From NCBI GenBank assembly GCA_903928755.1, contig CAIYSH010000406.1:1-12175 (forward strand): a stretch of 12,175 bases of DNA, in the 5' to 3' direction. Position numbers and translations under genes: made by a program. Each line of letters opens with the position of its first letter. Positions within the stretch are counted from its first letter, which is position 1. Positions 6,082-12,175 of the stretch are shown in pieces. The notes under the pieces were generated by a model. The model was not told where the DNA came from, did no database searches, and saw only the letters and a program-made list of their open reading frames with translations. Origin of the DNA: an uncultured Alphaproteobacteria bacterium. Its GTDB lineage: Bacteria; Pseudomonadota; Alphaproteobacteria; Caulobacterales; Caulobacteraceae.

Positions 6082-7137
6082 CTAGTTCGAGGACAAGGTG
6101 GGCTGGACGGGAGGCTCGCCACGCAGTTTCGAAGCCTCTCCAGGAACAGCCTTTACCTCGGCCGGCGCTGATGCCGGTTCAGGCCCTGAAGCCAGCGGCC
6201 CACCGACCCCGGATCGCGCCGGACTCTCAACGAGGACCATGCTGGCAAGCCGCAGATCCGGGGTTTCGGCATCTGGCACCAAGGGTTGGGCATTCATGTT
6301 CGGTAATTCGCCCAGATAACCACCAATCATCTTGTAGGTGGGGCGGTAGAACAGGTGGGACCCTACCTGGGTGACCCTGAGCAGGCTTGGACCCCAGTTC
6401 GGCGAAACCGTCAGATTGTGATAGTGGGTCGCATTGCCGACAGCTGCCATGACCACGCCGGACAAAGCGTTGGCGGCCACTTCCTGGGCGCGTCTCCAGG
6501 CAGCAGGTTCACGTCGCCGACGAAGGGACCCATCGCAGGCAAACGAGAACTGGCAACCCGTGCTGCGGGCAGCGCCCTGAAAAACCACGCTGCAGACAGT
6601 CTTCGGGAAAATAGGGCTCCGGAGGCGGTTGAGGACCACCTGGGCTACGGCAGCCTGGCCAGAGGCGGGCTCCCCCCGCGCCTCGTAATACACAGCCTGT
6701 GTCAGGCAATCGAGTTCCCGTGAAGACTCAAGGGCCCCGACCAGACGGAAGGGGGCTGCTGGAGCCGTATAGGAGACCCGCAAAACGCGGGGCATGGACA
6801 TGGCACCGCTGTCAGGTTCGTGCCGCAGAAGACTGGCTTCGAGAATGGCCATCTTCCGGTCCTGTTCGCTGGCGCGGGCGGGACCCTGTCCGTCAAAAGG
6901 TTTGGCCAGGCGCATGACGCCCGGATCCATGGCCGCAGCTGTCCGCCAGAGCACGGCTTCAGAAAAGCCTTCCGTTGCGGCGCTGGCGAGCCGGGTGGCT
7001 CTTGTATGATCTGTCGCGCTGCGTGCCATGCCGCCGGCGAGATAGGCACCCCCAAGCGCCAGTCCGACCGCAGATCCCAGCAACACAGCCCTGCTTACCG
7101 CACGCCAATCGGCGCGGGCTTGGGTTTCGTTTAACAA
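6082..7137 (-). CDS. SleB-type cell wall hydrolase (Hydrolase_2), membrane anchored
   Basis: A second SleB-domain peptidoglycan hydrolase, paralogous to the one at 1256-2410. The open frame runs back to 7395, but residues encoded by 7138-7395 look non-coding (Cys/Trp/Arg rich, no domain). I place the start at TTG 7137, giving 351 residues: a short charged N-terminus, one hydrophobic segment (about 17-37, Ala/Leu/Gly rich) acting as signal anchor, a variable linker to about 140, then the catalytic domain (about 144-266). The domain has C-L-T-Q-A-V-Y-Y-E-A-R-G-E-P with Glu152 the expected catalytic acid, A-Q-V-V-L-N-R-L, T-G-C-Q-F-S-F-A-C-D-G-S, N-A-T-H-Y-H and S-H-L-F-Y-R. The tail after 268 is Pro/Ala rich and probably disordered. 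The upstream Shine-Dalgarno is weak (GGGA about 9 nt away), and GTG 7086 is an alternative, so the exact start is uncertain. Convergent with nadC, divergent from the dsbA-like gene. Confidence 0.87.
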   Translation of the reverse strand: MLNETQARADWRAVSRAVLLGSAVGLALGGAYLAGGMARSATDHTRATRLASAATEGFSEAVLWRTAAAMDPGVMRLAKPFDGQGPARASEQDRKMAILEASLLRHEPDSGAMSMPRVLRVSYTAPAAPFRLVGALESSRELDCLTQAVYYEARGEPASGQAAVAQVVLNRLRSPIFPKTVCSVVFQGAARSTGCQFSFACDGSLRRRREPAAWRRAQEVAANALSGVVMAAVGNATHYHNLTVSPNWGPSLLRVTQVGSHLFYRPTYKMIGGYLGELPNMNAQPLVPDAETPDLRLASMVLVESPARSGVGGPLASGPEPASAPAEVKAVPGEASKLRGEPPVQPTLSSN

Positions 7138-7455
7138 AGAATAGCGTCCCGTGTGGCGAGGGCGATACGCCCCCAGACATCGTTGCCGCTTGTCGCCCCT
7201 GCTCTTGCTGGCGGCGCTTTGCGACGGGCCTACCCCGGACAGGTTGGGGTGCAGGCTTCGGCGAAGTTGAACTGTGTATGCCTGTTCCGGCAGGGATTCG
7301 CAACCCCATGCCGCACTGCAGCATGAAATTTGCCGATCCGTGGGCCAGAAGCCACACAATGGCTCTTCTCCTGGCCACCGCTGGCAATTCAACACAAAGT
7401 TGACAAACCGCCGCTACCCAGTGCCCAGACAGGCTTCAAACCAACAGGATTTAAA
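7138..7455. promoter_or_regulatory. Divergent intergenic region between sleB-like and dsbA-like genes
   Basis: About 318 bp without a supported gene. It must hold the promoters for both divergent genes, but I find no clear -35/-10 pair for either: a TTGACA at 7400-7405 has no good -10 at normal spacing. A nested inverted repeat lies at 7343-7376: GGCCAG (7343-7348) pairs with CTGGCC (7371-7376), and inside it AGCCA (7350-7354) pairs with TGGCT (7360-7364) around CACAA. It could form a hairpin about 80 nt before the dsbA-like start. I see no tRNA or known riboswitch. The small frames crossing the region have no recognisable protein features. Confidence 0.4.
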
Positions 7456-8082
7456 GTGCGCAATCTGACACTTGGCCTCGCCCTCCTCGCTGCCCTTGCC
7501 ATTCCGGTGACGGCCCTGACCAAGCCCGTCCAGAAAAAGGCCGCTGCGCCGATCTCGGACACCCTTGTCCTCGGCAACCCCAAGGCCAGGGTCCGCATGG
7601 AGGAATATGCCTCCCTGAGCTGCACCCATTGCGCCAGGTTCAACAATGAGGTCTTCCCGGCCTTCAAGGCGAAATACATCGACACCGGCAAGGTCGCCTA
7701 TGTGCTGCGTGAGTTCATCACCCCGCCGGAACAGGTCGCCGTCGCCGGCTTCCTCCTGGCCCGTTGTGTCGCGCCCTCGAAATACTATGCCGTCGTCGAT
7801 GACATGTTCAGCCGCCAGGCAAAGATCTATGAGACCCGTGACCTGAAGGGTCCTCTCATGGAGGCCGGCAAGGCGGCCGGCCTAAGTGAAGCAGCGGTCG
7901 GGGCCTGCCTGCAGAACCAGAAAGCCCTGGACGCCCTGACGACCCGCGTCCAGGCAAGTATTGATGCCGGCATCACGTCGACCCCGACCTTCATGTTCAA
8001 TGGGGTGAAGGTCAAAGAGGGTGAAATGACCCTCAAGGAACTCGATGCGGCCTATAGTGCGGCACTCAAGGCAAAGCCGTAA
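7456..8082 (+). CDS. DsbA-like thiol:disulfide oxidoreductase (secreted thioredoxin-fold protein)
   Basis: Likely introduces or exchanges disulfides in the periplasm. From GTG 7456 it has 208 residues. A Sec signal (M-R-N-L-T then a Leu/Ala stretch, cleavage near V-T-A at about 17-19) is followed by a thioredoxin-like fold. The active site is C56-T-H-C59, the DsbA-family CxxC, preceded by E-E-Y-A-S-L-S. The cis-proline loop is S-T-P-T-F with Pro177, next to F-N-G. Two more cysteines, Cys104 and Cys151 in the helical insertion, could form a second disulfide, as reported for some alphaproteobacterial DsbA proteins. GTG 7456 was chosen because AGGA lies 6 nt upstream and it places the signal peptide at the N-terminus. 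The open frame extends back to a TTG at 7330, but that would bury the signal behind 42 unlikely residues. The stop overlaps the convergent eutC end by 17 bp. Which partner oxidises it is not visible here. Confidence 0.9.
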   Translation: MRNLTLGLALLAALAIPVTALTKPVQKKAAAPISDTLVLGNPKARVRMEEYASLSCTHCARFNNEVFPAFKAKYIDTGKVAYVLREFITPPEQVAVAGFLLARCVAPSKYYAVVDDMFSRQAKIYETRDLKGPLMEAGKAAGLSEAAVGACLQNQKALDALTTRVQASIDAGITSTPTFMFNGVKVKEGEMTLKELDAAYSAALKAKP

Positions 8083-8827
8083 AAGGTCCGATCGTCTTCA
8101 GACCGCTGAGGTCTTTCAACCCAATTCCGGTCCTTTCCTGACGCCGCGCCTCCTGCAGCAGCCAGAGCAAGGTGCGGGCGGCGGCTTCAGGGGGCAGACC
8201 TTGCGGGCGGATGTTCGAGACACAGTTCCGCTCTGCATTTGTCCGGCCGATTTTCGGCTGCCAGGTCAGATAGGCTCCGAGACTGTCCGGTGACGACATG
8301 CCAGGCCGCTCACCAATGAGCACAAGCACCATGGACGCACCCAGACAGGCACCGATCTCATCTCCCAGGGCGACTCTGGCCTGGCTTGCAATAACCACCG
8401 GGGCAAGGTGCCAGCCGTGATCGGCCTGTAATGCTTTCAGATCCTGCAGGACATAAGGCGCATGATCGAGAGCCTGGCTGGAAAGACCGTCTGCCAGAAC
8501 TATGGCCAGGTCCGGTGCGACGCCGAGGCTGGAGAGGCCGTCCCGGGATGATGCTGAGAGGCGTGCGCCCAGATCTGGCCTTGCAAGATAGGCTTGGCGG
8601 TCAGCCGCCTGGCTGGTGACCCGCAGGGTTGAAAACCCAAGGCCGAGCAGTTGTCCTTCAACCTGGCCAACATCCAGTGGCCGATGCACGGCATCCCTGG
8701 CCCGGGCGTGATCAAGGGCAAAATCCAGGACGGCGCGGGTCGGAAGGCTCGCGCCTGTGCGGCCCAACCCGATCCTCGCCGGGGTCACGATGCCATGAGA
8801 CTGCGGCCTGGTGACCTCCTCCGTCAT
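8066..8827 (-). CDS. eutC: Ethanolamine ammonia-lyase small (light) subunit
   Basis: Partner of EutB in adenosylcobalamin-dependent cleavage of ethanolamine to acetaldehyde and ammonia; the small subunit helps form the B12-binding site. It has 253 residues, within the family range. Recognisable blocks are R-I-G-L-G-R-T-G-A-S-L-P-T (18-30), D-H-A-R-A-R-D-A-V (39-47), D-R-Q-A-Y-L-x-R-P-D-L-G (76-87), A-I-V-L-A-D-G-L-S-S (108-117), R-V-A-L-G-D-E-I-G (151-159), I-G-E-R-P-G-M-S-S-P-D-S-L-G (171-184) and G-R-T-N-A-E-R-N-C-V-S-N-I-R (194-207). The last two are highly conserved in EutC. Its ATG overlaps the eutB TGA by four bases (ATGA), so translation is probably coupled. The C-terminal 17 bp overlap the convergent dsbA-like gene. 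No other eut gene follows it. Confidence 0.95.
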   Translation of the reverse strand: MTEEVTRPQSHGIVTPARIGLGRTGASLPTRAVLDFALDHARARDAVHRPLDVGQVEGQLLGLGFSTLRVTSQAADRQAYLARPDLGARLSASSRDGLSSLGVAPDLAIVLADGLSSQALDHAPYVLQDLKALQADHGWHLAPVVIASQARVALGDEIGACLGASMVLVLIGERPGMSSPDSLGAYLTWQPKIGRTNAERNCVSNIRPQGLPPEAAARTLLWLLQEARRQERTGIGLKDLSGLKTIGPFTALP

Positions 8828-10176
8828 GACAGGACCTGCAACAGGGGATGATTGCCGCCCGTCACAAGAGGATGCCCCCGGCCGTCGACTAGGCCCGTCC
8901 TTGCCAGCCAGGCCTCGAACTCCGGTGCAGGACGGAGGTCCAGCAGGCGTCGGGCGTAGAGAGCATCATGGAAGGAGGTAGACTGGTAATTCAGCATGAT
9001 GTCATCGGAACCCGGCACGCCCATGACGAAATTGACCCCGGCCGTGGCGAGCAGGGTGAGCAGCACGTCCATGTCGTCCTGATCCGCCTCGGCGTGGTTT
9101 GTGTAACAGACATCGCAACCCATCGGCAGGCCCAGCAACTTGCCGCAGAAGTGGTCCTCCAGACCGGCCCGGATGATCTGCTTGCCGTCGAACAGGTATT
9201 CCGGACCGATAAACCCGACCACAGTATTGACGAGGAAGGGATCAAAGGCCCGCGCCACACCATAGGCTCTCGCTTCAAGAGTCTGCTGATCCACGCCGTG
9301 GTGGGCGGCAGAAGATAGGGGCGTCCCCTGGCCGGTCTCGAAATACATGACCTGACCGCCGTTCGGATTACGCCCCAGATCCAGGGCGGCACTCCGGACT
9401 TCAGCCAACAGGTCGAGGTTGACGCCAAAGGCCGCATTGGCCGCCTCTGTTCCGGCAATTGACTGGAAAACCAGATCGACAGGTCGCCCCTGTTCGATCA
9501 GTGCCAGGGAGGAGGTTATATGGGTAAGGACGCAGGACTGGGTCGGAATTTCGAACCGGTCGATAATACCGGACATCATCTCGACCAGTTCGCCGAGGAC
9601 TTGCAGGTTATCGCTTGCCGGATTGACCCCTATTACCGCGTCGCCGGATCCGAGCAGCAGTCCATCAATCATGGCCGCCAGAATGCCGGAGGGATCATCT
9701 GTCGGATGATTGGGCTGCAGTCTGCTGGACAATCGCCCGCGAAGACCCACCGTGCTGCGGAACTGCGAAACGACCCTGATTTTCGAGGCCGCAAGGATCA
9801 GATCCTGATTGCGCATGATCTTCGAAACGGCCGCAGCCATTTCCGGCGTTACGCCTGGAGCGACAGCTTTAAGGACGGCGCCATCTACCTCGTCGGAAAG
9901 GAGCCAGTCCCGAAACGCCCCGACTGACATTGCAGAGATCGGCGCGAAAGCCGCCCGATCGTGGGTATCGAGGATCAGACGGGTGACCTCATCGCTCTCG
10001 TAGGGAATAAGGGGCTCGTTCAGGAAGCGGGTGAGCGGCTGATCCGCCAGGGCCATCCGCGCGCTGATCGACTCTTCTGCCGAATTTGCCGCCACGCCTG
10101 CCAACTGGTCACCCGACCTCAAGGGCGTCGCCCTGGCCATCAGGGTCTTCAGATCAGATGTGGACCTACGGCGCAT
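8824..10176 (-). CDS. eutB: Ethanolamine ammonia-lyase large (heavy) subunit
   Basis: Catalytic TIM-barrel subunit of the B12-dependent ethanolamine ammonia-lyase. From ATG 10176 it has 450 residues against about 453 for the E. coli protein. Visible landmarks are L-R-S-G-D-Q-L-A-G-V-A-A (19-30), S-S-R-L-Q-P-N (Arg152, Gln154), G-D-A-V-I-G-V-N-P (Asn185), P-T-Q-S-C-V-L-T-H, Y-F-E-T-G-Q-G (Glu280), N-T-V-V-G-F-I-G-P-E-Y-L, G-L-E-D-H-F and M-G-C-D-V-C-Y-T-N-H-A-E-A-D-Q (Asp355). These match the E. coli substrate residues R160, Q162, N193, E287 and D362 with a steady offset of 7-8, which supports both the function and this start. The open frame reaches a TTG at 10245, but those 23 residues show no family similarity. 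CAGGG lies 8 nt before ATG 10176. It is the first gene of a two-gene operon with eutC. No permease, microcompartment, reactivase (eutA) or cobalamin riboswitch is seen beside it. Confidence 0.95.
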   Translation of the reverse strand: MRRRSTSDLKTLMARATPLRSGDQLAGVAANSAEESISARMALADQPLTRFLNEPLIPYESDEVTRLILDTHDRAAFAPISAMSVGAFRDWLLSDEVDGAVLKAVAPGVTPEMAAAVSKIMRNQDLILAASKIRVVSQFRSTVGLRGRLSSRLQPNHPTDDPSGILAAMIDGLLLGSGDAVIGVNPASDNLQVLGELVEMMSGIIDRFEIPTQSCVLTHITSSLALIEQGRPVDLVFQSIAGTEAANAAFGVNLDLLAEVRSAALDLGRNPNGGQVMYFETGQGTPLSSAAHHGVDQQTLEARAYGVARAFDPFLVNTVVGFIGPEYLFDGKQIIRAGLEDHFCGKLLGLPMGCDVCYTNHAEADQDDMDVLLTLLATAGVNFVMGVPGSDDIMLNYQSTSFHDALYARRLLDLRPAPEFEAWLARTGLVDGRGHPLVTGGNHPLLQVLS

Positions 10177-10323
10177 GGATCGGACCCTGAGGCGCCAACA
10201 GTGTGCGGCGCACGACCATAGACCGCCCAAAACCGCCGACTTCAAGCTGGTTTTCGGCCCACCGGCACACCCTGTCAGCAGGTGCCCCTAGTATCGGCAT
10301 CGGTTCGATCCTAGGTTCATCCC
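10177..10323. promoter_or_regulatory. Divergent promoter region between eutB and uvrB
   Basis: 147 bp that should carry both promoters. The only notable element is a direct repeat, GGTTC at 10302-10306 and again at 10314-10318, just before the uvrB ATG. It resembles the alphaproteobacterial LexA box (GTTC-N7-GTTC), but the spacing between GTTC units here is 8, not 7. No cobalamin riboswitch-like conserved box is seen on the eutB side. Confidence 0.35.
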
Positions 10324-12175
10324 ATGCCCAATTCGTCCAATTCCGGCGTCACCGACATTTCGGCGATGTTCGACCACGAAACGACCGCGTCCATGCCCAT
10401 GCTGTGGACGCCGCACAGGCCTTCGCGCCCTGAGAAGTCAGAGGGAGGTCGCCGGTTCAGGCTGGTCAGCGACTATGAGCCTGCCGGCGATCAACCCACA
10501 GCCATCGCAGAACTGGTTGCCGGACTGGAAGGTCGGGAGTCCGATCAGGTCCTTCTTGGGGTCACCGGGTCCGGCAAGACCTTCACCATGGCCAAGGTCA
10601 TTGAACAGACCCAGAGGCCCGCCCTTATCCTGGCACCCAACAAGACCCTGGCCGCCCAGCTCTACAGCGAATTCAAGGCCTTCTTCCCCGAGAATGCCGT
10701 CGAGTTCTTCGTCAGCTATTACGACTATTACCAGCCTGAGGCCTACGTGCCTCGCACCGACACCTATATCGAGAAGGATTCGTCCATCAACGAGCAGATC
10801 GACCGCATGCGCCACTCGGCAACCCGGGCGGTTCTGGAGCGGGATGATGTGATCATCGTTGCCTCGGTCTCCTGTATTTACGGCATCGGCTCTGTCGAGA
10901 CCTATACCGCCATGACCTTCACCCTGGAGGTGGGTCAGAAGGTCAATGACAAGAAACTGATGGCCGATCTCGTGGCCCTGCAGTTCAAGCGCAATGACGC
11001 CGCCTTCGAGCGCGGCATGTTCCGCCGTCGGGGCGACAGCCTGGAAATTTTCCCCGCCCATTATGAGGATCGGGCCTGGCGGATTTCCCTGTTCGGCGAT
11101 GAAATCGAAACCATCACCGAGTTCGACCCCCTGACCGGCAAGAAGACCGCCGAACTGCCCTCGGTGAAGATCTATGCCAACAGTCACCACGTCACCCCCC
11201 GGCCGACCCTTAACCAGGCCATCATCAATATCCGCGCCGAACTGAAGGAGCGCCTGGCCTGGATGGTGGAGAACGGCAAACTGCTGGAAGCCCAGCGCCT
11301 GGAGCAGCGGACCACCTTTGACATGGAAATGATCGAGGCTACCGGTTCCTGTGCAGGCATCGAGAATTACAGCCGCTATCTGTCGGGTCGCCGGCCCGGT
11401 GAACCGCCCCCAACCTTCTTTGAATACATTCCCGACAATGCCCTGCTGTTCATCGACGAGAGCCACCAGAGTGTGCCGCAGATCGGCGGCATGTATCGCG
11501 GCGACTACCGGCGCAAATTCACCCTGTCGGAATATGGCTTCCGCCTGCCCTCCTGCCTGGACAACCGACCCCTCAAGTTTGAGGAATGGGAAGCCATGCG
11601 TCCGGACACCATCAGCGTCTCGGCGACACCGGGCCCTTGGGAAATGGAAAAAGCGGCAGGGGTTTTCGCTGAACAGGTCATCCGTCCCACCGGACTGATC
11701 GACCCGCCGGTGGAGGTCCGCCCGGTCTCGCAGGAAAATCACAGCCAGGTGGACGATGTCATCGCCGAGGCGCGTGAGACGATTGCCAAGGGCTATCGCT
11801 GTCTGATTACGGTCCTGACCAAGAAGATGGCGGAAGACCTCTCGGAATACATGCATGAGCAGGGCCTGAAGGTCCGCTACATGCACTCCGACATCGACAC
11901 CATGGAGCGGATCGAAATCATCCGCGACCTGCGACTGGGCACTTTCGACATCCTGATCGGCATCAACCTGCTTCGGGAGGGGCTCGACATCCCCGAGTGT
12001 GGGCTGGTGGGTATTCTAGACGCTGACAAGGAAGGCTTCCTGCGGTCAGAGACCAGTCTGATCCAGACCATCGGCCGGGCGGCGCGGAATGTCGACGGAA
12101 AGGTCATCCTCTATGCTGACCGGATTACCGGCTCCATGGAGCGGGCCATGGCTGAGACCAGCCGTCGTCGGGAGA
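10324..12175 (+). CDS. uvrB: Excinuclease ABC subunit B (3' end outside window)
   Basis: Damage-recognition helicase-like subunit of nucleotide excision repair, which loads with UvrA onto DNA and then recruits UvrC. 617 codons are present and the frame is still open at the right edge, so the C-terminal UVR (UvrC-binding) domain is missing only because of the window. The conserved core begins near Phe45 (F-R-L-V-S-D-Y-E-P-A-G-D-Q-P), followed by Walker A G-V-T-G-S-G-K-T (79-86). Next come the damage-probing beta-hairpin Y-Y-D-Y-Y-Q-P-E-A-Y-V-P (132-143), A-S-V-S-C-I-Y-G-I-G, Walker B D-E-S-H (378-381), S-A-T-P-G, I-G-I-N-L-L-R-E-G-L-D-I-P-E and motif VI Q-T-I-G-R-A-A-R-N (581-589). Before the core is a 44-residue Ser/Thr/Pro-rich N-terminal extension. 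ATG 10324 is the first start and has only a weak AGG 8 nt upstream; ATG 10366, 10393 and 10399 have none. Divergent from eutB. Confidence 0.96.
   Translation, partial: MPNSSNSGVTDISAMFDHETTASMPMLWTPHRPSRPEKSEGGRRFRLVSDYEPAGDQPTAIAELVAGLEGRESDQVLLGVTGSGKTFTMAKVIEQTQRPALILAPNKTLAAQLYSEFKAFFPENAVEFFVSYYDYYQPEAYVPRTDTYIEKDSSINEQIDRMRHSATRAVLERDDVIIVASVSCIYGIGSVETYTAMTFTLEVGQKVNDKKLMADLVALQFKRNDAAFERGMFRRRGDSLEIFPAHYEDRAWRISLFGDEIETITEFDPLTGKKTAELPSVKIYANSHHVTPRPTLNQAIINIRAELKERLAWMVENGKLLEAQRLEQRTTFDMEMIEATGSCAGIENYSRYLSGRRPGEPPPTFFEYIPDNALLFIDESHQSVPQIGGMYRGDYRRKFTLSEYGFRLPSCLDNRPLKFEEWEAMRPDTISVSATPGPWEMEKAAGVFAEQVIRPTGLIDPPVEVRPVSQENHSQVDDVIAEARETIAKGYRCLITVLTKKMAEDLSEYMHEQGLKVRYMHSDIDTMERIEIIRDLRLGTFDILIGINLLREGLDIPECGLVGILDADKEGFLRSETSLIQTIGRAARNVDGKVILYADRITGSMERAMAETSRRRE

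Noticed and set aside
7138..7395. N-terminal extension of the second SleB hydrolase back to the ATG at 7395
   Set aside because: The extra 86 residues are Cys/Trp/Arg rich, place the signal anchor deep inside the protein and lie over the divergent promoter region.
7400..7405. TTGACA as the -35 of the dsbA-like gene
   Set aside because: No acceptable -10 at 16-18 bp, and the only Caulobacter-type GCTA element is just 7 bp away, outside known spacing.
8100..8117. AGACC...GGTCT hairpin followed by TTT after the dsbA-like gene as a terminator
   Set aside because: It has a 5-bp stem and only three T residues, and it lies inside eutC coding sequence. Too weak to annotate.
10177..10323. Cobalamin riboswitch upstream of eutB
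   Set aside because: The 147-bp spacer is short and lacks a recognisable B12-box-like conserved segment on the minus strand.
10438..11886. Long minus-strand open frame (482 codons) opposite uvrB
   Set aside because: The plus strand encodes an unmistakable UvrB with all helicase motifs. The antisense frame is His/Gly/Asp-rich without any domain and reflects codon bias in GC-rich DNA.

Overview
The window looks like a stretch of chromosome from a high-GC alphaproteobacterium, most likely a member of the Caulobacterales (Caulobacter/Phenylobacterium-like). That placement is an inference. It rests on the strong G/C preference at third codon positions, the gene families present (two SleB-type cell-wall hydrolases, a Tat-exported beta-carbonic anhydrase, a nadABC operon) and protein sequences that read like alphaproteobacterial versions. 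I see no insertion sequence, phage gene, CRISPR array, rRNA or tRNA. Apart from the two genes cut by the edges, all genes look intact.

Layout from left to right: (1) the 3' end of a GNAT acetyltransferase (+), which shares a CTAG stop palindrome with a convergent Tat-signal beta-carbonic anhydrase (-). (2) A SleB-type hydrolase with a lipoprotein-like N-terminus (-). (3) A 206-bp divergent intergenic region carrying two copies of a TGCTC-N5-GAGCA inverted repeat, which look like operators. (4) nadA-nadB-nadC (+), tightly overlapped (TGATG, then ATGA). These encode the whole de novo route from aspartate to nicotinate mononucleotide. (5) A second SleB-type hydrolase (-), membrane anchored and convergent with nadC, so the NAD operon is bracketed by two paralogous hydrolases. 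(6) A roughly 320-bp divergent spacer, then a secreted DsbA-like thiol oxidoreductase (+). (7) eutB-eutC (-), the two subunits of adenosylcobalamin-dependent ethanolamine ammonia-lyase, with the eutC 3' end overlapping the dsbA-like gene by 17 bp. (8) uvrB (+), divergent from eutB and cut off by the right edge before its C-terminal UVR domain.

Functionally the window combines NAD biosynthesis, envelope functions (two peptidoglycan hydrolases, a disulfide oxidoreductase and an exported carbonic anhydrase), ethanolamine breakdown and nucleotide excision repair. I found no convincing new defence or mobile system. The most useful non-coding signal is the pair of operator-like repeats in front of nadA. 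It suggests dedicated repression of the NAD operon and also bears on where nadA translation starts.
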